A model generated the notes under the pieces. That model was not told the DNA's origin. It worked only from the letters and a program-made list of their open reading frames with translations, and did not search any database. The position numbers and the translations under genes are program-made. From an uncultured Clostridia bacterium (GTDB lineage Bacteria > Bacillota > Clostridia > Oscillospirales > Acutalibacteraceae): a DNA stretch of 64,000 nt. The stretch lies in assembly GCA_944384815.1 (NCBI GenBank), contig CALWUW010000025.1, forward strand, positions 62,001 to 126,000. The letters run 5' to 3'. This document shows, piece by piece, positions 26,024 to 35,955 of the stretch. Position 1 is the stretch's first letter. Every line of letters starts with the position of its first letter.

Positions 26024-29000
26024 TTACCGAATGCCCTTCATGCCTAATTTTTGCTCCAATTCCGCCGTACGCAGCTCCAGAAGGCGGGAAATGCCCTCAT
26101 CCTGCATAGTAACGCCGTAGAGCACATCCGCTTCCTCCATGGTGCCCCGTCGGTGCGTGATTACAATAAACTGGGTATTACGGTTCATCCGGCGCAAATA
26201 AGCGGCAAACCGGCCTACATTCACATCGTCCAGCGCGGCTTCGATTTCGTCCATCACGCAAAACGGCGGGGGATTCACCCGCATAATGGCAAAGTACAAA
26301 GAAATAGCCACCAACGCTTTTTCGCCGCCGGAAAGGCTTTCCAAATTCCGTACGATTTTTCCCGGGGGCTGCACATGGATCTCAATGCCGCAGGTTAAAA
26401 TTTCCTCCGGATCGCTCAGGGACAAGTACGCTTCTCCGCCGCCGAATAATTCCCGGAACGTCTGCCCGAAATTTTCGTTGATCAAACGGAACCGCTGGGT
26501 AAACACATCCCGCATCTGATGGGTCAGCTCTCCGATCAGGCTGCGCAGCTCTTCCCGGCTTTTTTCCACGTCCTGGATCTGGCCGCTTAAGAAGTCATAG
26601 CGTTCCTTCACTTCTTTATATTCTTCCACCGCGCCCGGGTTCACCGCGCCCAAATTCCGAATCTTATTTTTCAGCTCGGAAAGGCGGCGCTGGGCCTTGG
26701 GAAGATCCTGGATCTCCGTTCCTTCTTCCTCCGCCTCCCGTTTGGTAAGTTCATATTCTTCCCAAAGGCGGGAAATGATGGAATCATACTCTTTCTGCAA
26801 ATTCACCCGGCGTTCTTCCAAGCGAGCCAGCTCTCTTCCGGCAGTTTCCCGATGGTCGGAAACTTCCCGCTGCTGGGCCCGCAAATTCGCGGTTTCCTTT
26901 TCCAGCTCCATGCGGCGGCGTGTGAGTTTTTCAATTTCTCCTTCCGCCTGAACCGCTTGCTGCCGCAGGCTTTCCGCTTCTTTACCCAGATTGTCGATAC
27001 GAACGGTAAGCAAAGCGGAAGCCGCCTCAATAGACTGGATCTCTCCCTGAAGTTCCTGAGCACGCCCGGTGTGATCCTCCTGCCGCCGCCTCAGATCCTG
27101 CTGCAGCGTTTCCAGGGAATCCTTATCCTTCTCATAGCCTAAAATACGCAGACGAATTTCCTGCAGCCGCGCCGTAATCGCGTCGCTTAAACGGTTTTGT
27201 TCATCCCGGCTTCCGCTGAGCGTCTCCAATTCCGCCTGCAAAGCCGCCAACGACGCTTGGGATTCCTCCAGCTCTTTTTCCGCCTGAACTTTGGTTTTTT
27301 CCAGCTCTTCCCAGCGGGTTTTCGCCTCCGCTTGCTCCTGCAAAAGCAGCTTTTCATCCTGCTGCAAGGTCTGAATAGAGGAAGCATGGCTTTTCAGCAC
27401 CGCTTCCAGCCGCACCCGGTCCTCCTGGGCAGAGGTCAGCTCCCCTTTGCAGGCGGCCACAGAGGCTTCCGCCTGGGCTGTTTCCTGCCGGGTCTCTTTC
27501 AGCTTTTCTGCCGCCTGGGTTTCCTGTTTCTGAAGGCTCTGAACCTTTTCCTGCAGTTTTTCAATATCGGAAGCGCGGCTCATCAAGCCGGAATTTCTTC
27601 CCAGGGAACCGCCTGTCAAAGAGCCACCGGCATTGACTACCTGCCCGTCCAGGGTTACCACGCGGAACCGGTATCCAAACCGCCGCGCTATGGCCACGGC
27701 GCTGTCCAGATCTTCCGCCACGGCAATCCGCCCCAAAAGAGAATAAAGGATCTCCGTGTATTCCGGCTGGCACTGGCAAAGCTCTCCAGCAATCCCCACG
27801 AATCCGGGGCAATCTTCCAGGCCTTTTTCCTGAAGGAGCTTTCCGTGAATGGTGGAAAGCGGCAAAAATGTGGCACGACCGGAATCTCTGCGCTTTAACA
27901 GGCCAATGGCCCGTTTGGCGTCCTGCTCCGTTTCCACCACAATGTTCTGCATAGCTGCTCCCAAAGCCACCTCAATGGCAACGGCGTATTCTCCGGGAAC
28001 ATGGAGCAGCCGGGAAACCGGCCCCCGGATTCCGGAAAGCGTTCCCCGCTCCACTTCCTTCATCACGACTTTAACGCTCTGGGAAAATCCTTCCAGATTG
28101 CGCTCCAGATCCTGCAAAAGGCGCACCCGGCGGATATTCTCCTGGGTATCCAAATGGATCTTCTCCAGCTGCGCCTTGGCTTCTTCTTCTTTTTTCTTTC
28201 GGCTGGAAAGCTTCAGTTCATAGCCCTGAATGGTATTGGTCAAAGAACCAATGGTGGCATCCGTTTCCGAAAGCATCTGCGAATATTCACGGGACTGCTT
28301 TTCCAGCTCCTCCCGGCGGTTTCTTTTCTCTTCCAGAGACTCCTTCACCGTCTGTTCCCGAAGCCGGATCTCTTCCATAGCCGTCACCGCGGCGGAAGAA
28401 CGGATTCGGATCTCCGTGGAGCGGGTAGTCAGCTCCGCGATGGCTTTGGAGCAATCTGCGGCCTTTCCGCCGCTTTCGCACATGTGCAGCCGAAGCTCCG
28501 AAAGTTCCCGCTGGCAGGCCTCCGCTTTTTCATTTTCCCGGTTAATTTGCTGTTCTTTCTCCTGAATCTGGGAAGCGCAGCTTTTCGCCTGCTCTTCCAG
28601 CTCCTTTTGGCTGCGGCCGGACTGTTCCATTTCCTTTCGGATTCTTTCCGTGGTTTCCTGATTGTGGCGAATATCGTTTTCCAGAACGGAAACTTCTCCG
28701 TCCTTACGGGCAGCCGATTCCTCCAAACGGGCAATTTCCTGGCGCTTCTCATCCACGGCTGCCGTGCAGCGGGTGCTCTCGCCATACACGCCTTCGATCT
28801 GCTGATCCAATTGGGAAATCCGCTGCTCCGCTTCTTCCTGTTCCTGCCGGGCTACCAGGAGCTTATCCTCCTGCTCCCGAAGAACACGCCCGGATTTTTC
28901 CAGCGTGTGAAGCCACAGCCCGATCTCCAGCGTCCGCTTTTCACCGGCATATTCCAGATATTGCTGGGCTTTTTCCGACTGGATCCGAAGCGGCTCCACC

Positions 29001-29602
29001 CGCTCCTCCAGTTCCGAGAGAATATCCCGCAGGCGAAGAAGGTTTTCCTCCGCCTTGGAAAGTTTGGATTCGGATTCCTGCTTTCTATAGCGAAAACGGG
29101 AAATCCCCGCCGCTTCTTCAAAAATTTCCCGCCGGTCCTCGCTTTTGGCGCCTACGATGCTGTCGATTTTTCCCTGGCCGATCATGGAATAGCCGTCCCT
29201 GCCAAGACCGGTATCCATAAACAAATCGTTAATGTCCCGAAGGCGGACGGAAACTTTATTCAGCAAATATTCGCTTTCCCCGGAACGATAATAGCGCCGG
29301 GTAACCGCTACGGTATCGTTATCAAAAGGGAGCTGACGCTCCGTATTATCAATATTCAGGGTCACTTCCGCATAGCTCAAAGCTTTCCGGGACTGGGTCC
29401 CGCTGAAAATCAGTTCTTCCATCCTGTCGCACCGCAAAGAACGGGTGGACTGCTCTCCCAGCACCCAGCGAACCGCATCGGAAATATTGCTTTTTCCGCT
29501 TCCGTTCGGGCCCACTACCGCCGTGATCCCTGTATCGAAAGAAAGCTTGGTCTTATCGGGGAACGTTTTAAACCCCTGTATTTCCAATGATTTCAGCCGC
29601 AT
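26024..29602 (-). CDS. smc: Chromosome partition protein SMC
   Basis: A 1192-residue SMC ATPase of the SMC-ScpAB condensin that compacts and segregates the chromosome. Head half 1: Walker A GPNGSGKSN at about 32-40. Two long coiled coils (about 165-500 and 680-1010) flank the hinge (about 510-660, with GIRGPVSRLLHV and GGSLTGGS). Head half 2: LSGGEKALVAISLYFA signature and CVMDEIEAALDD Walker B. It overlaps the upstream radical SAM gene by 10 nt and is followed by ftsY, the standard Firmicute order. The antisense strand has long spurious open frames caused by Glu/Lys-rich coiled-coil codons. Confidence 0.98.
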   Translation of the reverse strand: MRLKSLEIQGFKTFPDKTKLSFDTGITAVVGPNGSGKSNISDAVRWVLGEQSTRSLRCDRMEELIFSGTQSRKALSYAEVTLNIDNTERQLPFDNDTVAVTRRYYRSGESEYLLNKVSVRLRDINDLFMDTGLGRDGYSMIGQGKIDSIVGAKSEDRREIFEEAAGISRFRYRKQESESKLSKAEENLLRLRDILSELEERVEPLRIQSEKAQQYLEYAGEKRTLEIGLWLHTLEKSGRVLREQEDKLLVARQEQEEAEQRISQLDQQIEGVYGESTRCTAAVDEKRQEIARLEESAARKDGEVSVLENDIRHNQETTERIRKEMEQSGRSQKELEEQAKSCASQIQEKEQQINRENEKAEACQRELSELRLHMCESGGKAADCSKAIAELTTRSTEIRIRSSAAVTAMEEIRLREQTVKESLEEKRNRREELEKQSREYSQMLSETDATIGSLTNTIQGYELKLSSRKKKEEEAKAQLEKIHLDTQENIRRVRLLQDLERNLEGFSQSVKVVMKEVERGTLSGIRGPVSRLLHVPGEYAVAIEVALGAAMQNIVVETEQDAKRAIGLLKRRDSGRATFLPLSTIHGKLLQEKGLEDCPGFVGIAGELCQCQPEYTEILYSLLGRIAVAEDLDSAVAIARRFGYRFRVVTLDGQVVNAGGSLTGGSLGRNSGLMSRASDIEKLQEKVQSLQKQETQAAEKLKETRQETAQAEASVAACKGELTSAQEDRVRLEAVLKSHASSIQTLQQDEKLLLQEQAEAKTRWEELEKTKVQAEKELEESQASLAALQAELETLSGSRDEQNRLSDAITARLQEIRLRILGYEKDKDSLETLQQDLRRRQEDHTGRAQELQGEIQSIEAASALLTVRIDNLGKEAESLRQQAVQAEGEIEKLTRRRMELEKETANLRAQQREVSDHRETAGRELARLEERRVNLQKEYDSIISRLWEEYELTKREAEEEGTEIQDLPKAQRRLSELKNKIRNLGAVNPGAVEEYKEVKERYDFLSGQIQDVEKSREELRSLIGELTHQMRDVFTQRFRLINENFGQTFRELFGGGEAYLSLSDPEEILTCGIEIHVQPPGKIVRNLESLSGGEKALVAISLYFAIMRVNPPPFCVMDEIEAALDDVNVGRFAAYLRRMNRNTQFIVITHRRGTMEEADVLYGVTMQDEGISRLLELRTAELEQKLGMKGIR

Positions 29603-30696
29603 GGATGTTCCCCTTTCTGTTTACTTTCCCATCCCGGGATAAAAAAATCCTTTTCCTTTTGCCGAGCTTCTTTTGTTCCCGGATTCCCCTGCGGGCAAAA
29701 ATGAACCTGGTGCACCGAAAGTGTGGGATCCTGCAGCAAGGATACTTCCCATCCCGCCTGGCGGAATTTTTCCAGATTCTGCCGTTTCTGCCCTACCCCC
29801 CGGGAATACGCTTTCGGATGTATGGCAAAGGAAACCGGCCCAAAAGGAATCGTTTCCCTCTCTAAAAACCCACAAACAGCGTGAAAAAAGCGCCTGCTTT
29901 CACAAAGCTCCCGCAGAGCAGGATGGTATGCCCCCGCCAGATACCCGCTGTGAAGCTGGGGGGTATCGTGCAGCCCCAGCCGGATCACGGAAATGCCCTC
30001 CCGGGCAAAACGATCCAAAAGTCCGGCGCAAAGCTCCACCGTCTCTTCCAAATCCATGGGAGTATACAGGCCCTCCCGATAAAGCCTTGCCAGTTCCGTC
30101 TGCTCCATTACCACCGTGGGATAAATGCGTACGGTCTCCGGATGCAGCCCAATGAGTTCTTCCGCCGTGTCCCGGGCGCCTTGGGCATCATCCTGCCAAA
30201 GGCCTGTCATCATCTGCAGGCCCAGCTCCATCCCCATAGCGTGGATTCTCCGGCTGGCCTGCCGGACGTCCTCTGCGGTATGCCCCCGGCCGTTAGCTGC
30301 CAGCACCGAATCCCGCATACTCTGCGCCCCCAGCTCTACCGCCGAAACGCCGTATTCTTTCAGCAGCCGCAAAACATCCTGGGAGACTGCGTCCGGCCGG
30401 GTGGAGATCCGGATCCCGGAAAAAAGGCCCTGCCGGACATACGGTGCCGCCGCCTCCAAAAGAGAACGCATATAGCACGGATCCACAGCCGTAAAACTCC
30501 CCCCAAAAAACGCCAGCTCCGCCTGAGCGCCCTCCGGGAGGGTTTCCCGGGCTCGCCGGGCCGCTTCATGAACATCCTGAGCGGTAGGCTGCCGGCTTTG
30601 CCCGGTGATCCGGTTTTGATTGCAGAAGCTGCATTGGTGAGGGCAGCCATTATGGGGAACAAACAGCGCAACATTGGCATGTCCGCCCTGCTTCAT
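29593..30696 (-). CDS. Elp3-like radical SAM protein
   Basis: 367 residues. The cluster motif NGCPHQCSFCNQ has the CxxxCxxC spacing of radical SAM enzymes, followed by LAFFGGSFTAVD (the GGE-type motif) and an Elp3-like core with HPETVRIYP and LGLHDTPQLHSGY. There is no C-terminal acetyltransferase domain as in true Elp3, so it belongs to the widespread shorter bacterial relatives (a TIGR01212/YhcC-like group). The start is ATG 30696, two bases after the rnc stop. Conserved placement between rnc and smc in Clostridia suggests a tRNA- or ribosome-linked task, but the substrate is unknown. Confidence 0.9.
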   Translation of the reverse strand: MKQGGHANVALFVPHNGCPHQCSFCNQNRITGQSRQPTAQDVHEAARRARETLPEGAQAELAFFGGSFTAVDPCYMRSLLEAAAPYVRQGLFSGIRISTRPDAVSQDVLRLLKEYGVSAVELGAQSMRDSVLAANGRGHTAEDVRQASRRIHAMGMELGLQMMTGLWQDDAQGARDTAEELIGLHPETVRIYPTVVMEQTELARLYREGLYTPMDLEETVELCAGLLDRFAREGISVIRLGLHDTPQLHSGYLAGAYHPALRELCESRRFFHAVCGFLERETIPFGPVSFAIHPKAYSRGVGQKRQNLEKFRQAGWEVSLLQDPTLSVHQVHFCPQGNPGTKEARQKEKDFFIPGWESKQKGEHPCG

Positions 30697-30698
30697 GG

Positions 30699-31400
30699 TC
30701 AATACCCCATAAGCTCCAGGGCTTCCCGGGCCGCCTGCTGTTCCGCCTCTTTTTTGCTGCGGCCGCCGCCTTTACCGATCACATTGGAATTCAGGTGAAC
30801 TTCCACGGTAAAATGCTTATCGTGATCCGGCCCGCTTTCCCCTGTAAGCACATATTCCAGGGATTCCTCCGGGTTCTGCTGAATGATCTCCTGGAGCTTG
30901 GTTTTGTAATCCCGAAACGTTTTGGCACGGGTGGCCGTTATAAGAGGCACCACAAAACGCAGCACCAATTTTCGGGCTTCTTCCATGCCTCCATCCAGGT
31001 ATACCGCCGCCAAAATCGCTTCAAAGGCATCCGCCAAAATGGACGAACGATTCCTTCCTCCGGAATTCTGCTCGCCGTGGCTTAAAAGCAGCGCATCTCC
31101 CACGCCCAGCTGCCGGGAAAACCCGCAGCAGGCCTTTTCGCATACCAAAGCCGCCCGGGTCCTTGTAAGCTCCCCTTCCGGAAGATCCGGATAATTTCGG
31201 AACAAATAATCCGCTACAATGTACCCCAAAACCGAATCGCCCAAAAATTCCAGCCGCTCGTTGCTTCCCAAAGAACGTTTATTTTCGTTGGCGTAGGAAG
31301 AATGGGTCAGCGCATTTAAAAGATATTTCCGATCCTTAAATCGGTATTGCAGCGCTTTTTCCAGCCCTGCGCAGTCCACCGGTTTTGTCTCTTTACGCAT
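30699..31400 (-). CDS. rnc: Ribonuclease III
   Basis: A 233-residue double-strand-specific endoribonuclease that processes rRNA and structured mRNA. The catalytic domain carries the signature NERLEFLGDSVL and the second metal-binding segment DAFEAILAAVYLDGG. A C-terminal dsRNA-binding domain begins at about residue 160 (DYKTKLQEIIQ... GKGGGRSKKEAEQQAAREAL). It overlaps plsX by 8 nt. acpP, which often sits between plsX and rnc in Firmicutes, is absent here. Confidence 0.98.
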   Translation of the reverse strand: MRKETKPVDCAGLEKALQYRFKDRKYLLNALTHSSYANENKRSLGSNERLEFLGDSVLGYIVADYLFRNYPDLPEGELTRTRAALVCEKACCGFSRQLGVGDALLLSHGEQNSGGRNRSSILADAFEAILAAVYLDGGMEEARKLVLRFVVPLITATRAKTFRDYKTKLQEIIQQNPEESLEYVLTGESGPDHDKHFTVEVHLNSNVIGKGGGRSKKEAEQQAAREALELMGY

Positions 31401-32412
31401 CCTGCACCGGCTCCTTTGCTGCTTTCATGGCTTCCAGGGATTTGGATATCTCCTCCACCACATGGCCTTCCACATAAGCTTTCGTCAACCGGAGAGCGTT
31501 TTTGAAGGTTTTCGCCTTGGAATCTCCATGAGCCTTGAACACCGGTTTGGCCGCTCCCATAATAGGCGCTCCGCCGTATTCGTTATAATCCAGATGTTTC
31601 TTCAGTTCCTTCATATCCGGAAGGATCAGGGAAGCCGCGATCTTATTTTTCAGGTTTTTGGTGAGTATGCCTTTAATCAGCCCCATCATGCACATAGCTA
31701 CCCCTTCGTACAGCTTCAGGATGCAGTTTCCGGTAAAGCCATCCGCCACGATCACGTCTCCGGCGTCAAAGGGAATTTCTCTGGCCTCAATATTTCCGAT
31801 AAAGTTCACCGGGGATTCTTTCAAAAGGCGGAAAGCCTCATGCTGAAGGTCGCCGCCTTTATGGTCCTCCGTGCCTACATTGGCCAAAGCAACCCGGGGA
31901 TTCTTCACGCCCATAACCTTATTGACATAAATAGAGCCCATGATCCCGAACTGGCAAAGCATTTCCGGCTTGCACTCCACATTGGCGCCGCTGTCGATCA
32001 GCATAAAGAAGCCTTCCTGCTTGGGGATCACCGGAGAAAACGCCACGCGCTTGATCCCCTTGATCCGCTTGACGATCATCGTAGCGCCTACGATCAAAGC
32101 GCCGGAATTTCCTGCGGAGATAAACGCGTCCCCTTCTCCTGCGGCCAGCTTTTTCAGGCCCAGCGCCATAGAGGAATCGTTTTTATCCCGGAGGATATCT
32201 CCCGCGTGGTCTTCCATGGTGATCACCGAGTCCGTGTGCGCGATCTCCATGCGTTCCAAAGAAATGCCGTTTTCCGAAGCTACCCGGCGAATTTCCGGTT
32301 CGCTGCCGGTGAGCAGAATGTCAATATCCAGTTCCTGCACGGCTTCCGCGCAGCCTTTTAAAATCTCCAGGGGCGCATTGTCCCCTCCGAACGCATCTAC
32401 AATAATCTTCAT
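31393..32412 (-). CDS. plsX: Phosphate acyltransferase PlsX
   Basis: 339 residues. Makes acyl-phosphate from acyl-ACP for the PlsY step that begins phospholipid synthesis. Opening MKIIVDAFGGDNAPLEILKG, then SALIVGATMIVKRIKGIKR, IDSGANVECKPEMLCQFG, and VIVADGFTGNCILKLYEG are typical. AGGAGG is 7 nt before ATG 32412. It overlaps trmFO by 4 nt and rnc by 8 nt. The C-terminal ~20 residues are charged and less conserved. Confidence 0.97.
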   Translation of the reverse strand: MKIIVDAFGGDNAPLEILKGCAEAVQELDIDILLTGSEPEIRRVASENGISLERMEIAHTDSVITMEDHAGDILRDKNDSSMALGLKKLAAGEGDAFISAGNSGALIVGATMIVKRIKGIKRVAFSPVIPKQEGFFMLIDSGANVECKPEMLCQFGIMGSIYVNKVMGVKNPRVALANVGTEDHKGGDLQHEAFRLLKESPVNFIGNIEAREIPFDAGDVIVADGFTGNCILKLYEGVAMCMMGLIKGILTKNLKNKIAASLILPDMKELKKHLDYNEYGGAPIMGAAKPVFKAHGDSKAKTFKNALRLTKAYVEGHVVEEISKSLEAMKAAKEPVQDA

Positions 32413-33740
32413 AGCATGTCCTCCTCCTGGGGTGTAAGAAACAGCCCTTGGTATTCCCTTAGTTTTGAAAGTGCCCGCTGTGCCAAAGCGGCATACCGCT
32501 CCTTTTTATCCCGGATGTGCACCTCCAGCGGCGGCAGCACGCCGAAATTGGCGCCCATAGGCTGGAAATTTCCCTGCCCGCCATAGGCTACATGGCGGCT
32601 GAGAGCGCCCATCATGGTTTCCGGCGGCAGGAAGACCGGCTCCTCTCCCCGCAGGCGTCTTAACGCGTTTCTTCCTGCCAGCAGGCCGGAAGCCGCAGAC
32701 TCCATATATCCTTCCACGCCGGTGATCTGCCCGGCAAAATACAGCCGGGGGTTCGAACGCAGGCAGAAATCCGCTCCTAAAAGCTCCGGAGAGTTAAGGA
32801 ACGTATTCCGGTGCATCACTCCATACCGGACGAACTCCGCGTTCCGCAAAGCCGGGATCATGCCGAAAACACGTTTCTGCTCCCCAAATTTCAGGTTGGT
32901 CTGAAACCCTACCAGGTTATACAAGGTCCCTTCCCGGTTTTCTTTCCGAAGCTGCAGAACTGCCCAGGGTCGATGCCCTGTGGCCGGATCCCGCAGGCCT
33001 ACCGGCTTCATAGGGCCGAAGCGAATGGTATCCGGCCCCCGTCCCGCCATGATCTCGATGGGCATACAGCCCTCATACACTTTCGGATCCTGCACATCAA
33101 AGGAATGGACCGGCGCCCGCTGCGCCGTACAAAGCTCCCGGTGGAAAGCTTCGTATTCTTCCCGATTCATGGGGCAGTTCAGGTAATCCTCTTCCCCTCC
33201 CCGTCCATATCGGGAAGCGGTAAACGCATGGTTGCGATCAATGCTCTCCTCCGTAACGATAGGGGCCGCCGCGTCAAAAAAGCTGAGGCTCCCGCCGCAA
33301 AGCCGGGAAATTTTCTCCGCCAGGGAATCCGCCGTCAGCGGGCCTGTGGCCAGAATGGTGATCCCCTCTTCCGGGATTTCCCGCACTTCCCCTTGCCGAA
33401 GAGTGATGTTGGGGTGGCTGCGGATCTTTTCCGTTACCATCCGGGAAAATTGATCCCGGTCCACTGCTAAAGCGCCTCCTGCGGGAACCGCGCAGGCCTT
33501 GGCGCAGGGAACCAGCAAACTTCCCAAACGGCGCATCTCTTCTTTCAAAAGTCCTGCGGCACTTTCCAGCCGGGACGCTTTCAGAGAATTGGAGCACACC
33601 AGCTCCGCAAAATCCGGAGAGTGATGAGCCGGCGTATAGGTTTCCGGTTTCATTTCCCACAGTTCCACCGGCTCCCCACTGCAGGCGATCTGCCAGGCCG
33701 CCTCACAGCCGGCCAGCCCGGCGCCAATAATCCGAATCAT
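32409..33740 (-). CDS. trmFO: Methylenetetrahydrofolate-tRNA-(uracil-5)-methyltransferase TrmFO
   Basis: 443 residues. Folate- and FAD-dependent enzyme making T54 in tRNA, the Gram-positive alternative to TrmA. N-terminal FAD site IIGAGLAGCEAAW, then VELWEMKP, LVCSNSLKA, ILATGPLT, and the catalytic/FAD segment NCPMNREEYEAF. C-terminal QITGVEGYMESAASGLLAG and ALSRHVAYGGQGNFQPMGANFGVLPPL. 4-nt overlaps with topA and plsX on either side. Confidence 0.97.
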   Translation of the reverse strand: MIRIIGAGLAGCEAAWQIACSGEPVELWEMKPETYTPAHHSPDFAELVCSNSLKASRLESAAGLLKEEMRRLGSLLVPCAKACAVPAGGALAVDRDQFSRMVTEKIRSHPNITLRQGEVREIPEEGITILATGPLTADSLAEKISRLCGGSLSFFDAAAPIVTEESIDRNHAFTASRYGRGGEEDYLNCPMNREEYEAFHRELCTAQRAPVHSFDVQDPKVYEGCMPIEIMAGRGPDTIRFGPMKPVGLRDPATGHRPWAVLQLRKENREGTLYNLVGFQTNLKFGEQKRVFGMIPALRNAEFVRYGVMHRNTFLNSPELLGADFCLRSNPRLYFAGQITGVEGYMESAASGLLAGRNALRRLRGEEPVFLPPETMMGALSRHVAYGGQGNFQPMGANFGVLPPLEVHIRDKKERYAALAQRALSKLREYQGLFLTPQEEDML

Positions 33741-35824
33741 CCTTCGTTTTCCTCCAGCCTTTCATACCCGCAATTTTCCGTTATGCAATACAGTTTCGGG
33801 GTTTTCCCTTTTTTCCGCAGCAGCGTCTTGCCGCAGCGGGGGCATTTCTCCAAAGTGGGTTCATCCCAGGAGACAAAATGGCATTCCGGATACCGGCTGC
33901 ATCCATAAAACACACGGCCCCGCTTGCTTTTTCGGACAACCACTTTTCCTTCGCATTTCGGGCAGTCCGCTCCGTTCTCCTGCACCAGCTTTTTGATGTT
34001 CTGGCATTCCGGATAACCCGGGCAGGCAATGAACTTGCCGTAGCGTCCGGTTTTGATGACCATTTTCCGGCCGCATTTTTCGCAAATAATGTCCGTTTCG
34101 TCTTCCTTTAACTGGATCTTGACCCCCTGCATCTCATCCTTGGCCTTTTTCAGGGTCTTTTCAAAATCCCCGTAGAAATCCCGCAGCGTTTCCACCCAAT
34201 CGGCTTCCCCGCTTTGCACCTTATCCAGATTGCTTTCCACCTGGGCTGTAAATTTCACGTTCACCACTTTGGGGAAGCGTTCCTTCATCAGCTTGGTGGT
34301 TACCTCCCCCAACTCCGTGGGGCGAAGGACTTTATTTTCCCGAACCACATACTCCCGGGCGGTAATGGTGGATATGGTGGCGGCATAAGTGGAAGGACGT
34401 CCGATCCCGTTTTCTTCCAAAGCCTTTACCAAAGTGGCTTCCGTATACCGGGGGGGCGGCTGGGTAAAATGCTGATTTCCGGTTAACTCCTTGCATTTTA
34501 AAGGCATTCCCTCTTCCAAAGGCGGAAGCGCGGTGCCCTCTTCCTCTTCTTCGTCCTTACCTTCCTCATACAAAACGGCAAACCCGTTAAAGGTCACTGT
34601 ATAGCCGGAAGCTTTAAATAAATACTTTCCCGCCATAATATCCGCCTGTGTGGTCTTCATCAGGCAATTGGCCATTTGGCAGGCGATAAAGCGCTCCCAG
34701 ATCAGTTTATACAGCTTATACTGATCATTGGTCACACTGCCTTTGACACGGTCCGGAGAAAGGGAAGCCATGGTAGGACGAATGGCCTCGTGACCGTCCT
34801 GGGCCTTGGCTTTGGTTTTAAAATGCCGGGGAGCATCCGGAAGATACTCCTTGCCCCAGCGCTGCTGGATATACTCTGCCGCATCCTTCAGCGCATCCTC
34901 CGAAAGCCGCAGAGAATCCGTACGCATATACGTGATCAGACCTGTGGGCCCCAATCCTTCAATGTCCACGCCTTCATACAGCTCCTGGGCCACCTTCATG
35001 GTGCGTTTGGCCTGGAAACCCAACCGGCGGGACGCCTCCTGCTGCAAGGTGGATGTAATAAACGGCGGCGCGGGAGAACGCTTCCGGTTGCCTTTTTTCA
35101 CCTTGCTTACGGTAAACTCGGCATTTTCCAGCTCTTTCAGCAAAGCGTCGGCTTCTTCCTGATTGGATATAGCGATTTTTTCCTCCGGCGTTCCGTAAAA
35201 AGCCGCGGCAAATGCTTTTCTGGATCCTTTGGCCTGCAGTTTCGCATCCAAGGACCAATATTCTTCCTTTTGGAACGCCCGGATTTCTTCCTCCCTGTCC
35301 ACAATCAGGCGCACCGCCACGGACTGCACCCGCCCTGCGGAAAGCCCGCGGCGGATCTTCTGGGAAAGAAACGGGCTCAATTTATAGCCTACCAAACGAT
35401 CCAGGATCCTTCGGGCCTGCTGGGCATTCACCAAATCCATATCAATGGAACGGGGATGGCTCATCCCTTCCGTGATACCGGTTTTTGTGATCTCGTTAAA
35501 GGTCACCCGGTTATGCTGCGCTGTGTCCAGGCCCAGCAAATACGCCAAATGCCAGGAAATGGCTTCGCCCTCCCGGTCCGGGTCCGTTGCCAGAAAGACC
35601 TGGGCGCTTTTTTCCGCTTTGGCCTTCAGCTCTTCCACCAGCTTTTCTTTTCCGGCGATCACTTCATATTTGGGGCGAAAATCCTTTTTGATCTCCACGC
35701 TCAAGCGTTTCTCCGGCAAATCCCGGATATGCCCTTTTGTGGCTACTACTTCATATCCGGAGTCCAAATACTTCTTTATCGTATGCACCTTGGTAGGTGA
35801 CTCCACAATCACCAATTTTGACAA
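33737..35824 (-). CDS. topA: DNA topoisomerase I
   Basis: 695 residues. Type IA topoisomerase that relaxes negative supercoils. Toprim domain (KLVIVESPTKVHTI, ATDPDREGEAISWHL), catalytic Tyr299 in GLITYMRTDS, and three C-terminal zinc fingers: CEKCGRK...CPGYPEC, CPKCEGK...CSRYPEC, CPRCGKT...CITENC. The start is TTG 35824 (MSKLVIVES) with GAGGTG 6-7 nt upstream; an in-frame ATG at 35881 would add 19 unconserved residues. First gene of the long operon, with a strong promoter and a dyad upstream. Confidence 0.97.
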   Translation of the reverse strand: MSKLVIVESPTKVHTIKKYLDSGYEVVATKGHIRDLPEKRLSVEIKKDFRPKYEVIAGKEKLVEELKAKAEKSAQVFLATDPDREGEAISWHLAYLLGLDTAQHNRVTFNEITKTGITEGMSHPRSIDMDLVNAQQARRILDRLVGYKLSPFLSQKIRRGLSAGRVQSVAVRLIVDREEEIRAFQKEEYWSLDAKLQAKGSRKAFAAAFYGTPEEKIAISNQEEADALLKELENAEFTVSKVKKGNRKRSPAPPFITSTLQQEASRRLGFQAKRTMKVAQELYEGVDIEGLGPTGLITYMRTDSLRLSEDALKDAAEYIQQRWGKEYLPDAPRHFKTKAKAQDGHEAIRPTMASLSPDRVKGSVTNDQYKLYKLIWERFIACQMANCLMKTTQADIMAGKYLFKASGYTVTFNGFAVLYEEGKDEEEEEGTALPPLEEGMPLKCKELTGNQHFTQPPPRYTEATLVKALEENGIGRPSTYAATISTITAREYVVRENKVLRPTELGEVTTKLMKERFPKVVNVKFTAQVESNLDKVQSGEADWVETLRDFYGDFEKTLKKAKDEMQGVKIQLKEDETDIICEKCGRKMVIKTGRYGKFIACPGYPECQNIKKLVQENGADCPKCEGKVVVRKSKRGRVFYGCSRYPECHFVSWDEPTLEKCPRCGKTLLRKKGKTPKLYCITENCGYERLEENEG

Positions 35825-35900
35825 CCAAAACACCTCGCTTTTTTGTGTTCTGTCTTTCCTCCCAGAAAAATCGCACCGCAAGCTTTTCTATCGTCTGCAC

Positions 35901-35955
35901 TGTTAAAATATGCCGGAACACAGCTTTTCACCCGGCATCCCGGTATATTTTAACA
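35901..35955. repeat. 16-bp inverted repeat spanning the topA start-site region
   Basis: Arms 35901-35916 (TGTTAAAATAT-G-CCGG) and 35940-35955 (CCGG-T-ATATTTTAACA) match in 15 of 16 positions around a 23-nt centre. The right-hand arm contains the -10 of the topA promoter. No T-run follows on either strand, so a terminator is unlikely; a protein-binding dyad or a leader hairpin fits better. Confidence 0.72.

Noticed and set aside
28001..29590. Long plus-strand open frame antisense to smc
   Set aside because: It arises from Glu/Lys/Gln codons of the coiled coil read backwards (Leu/Phe/Ser-rich). No start signal.
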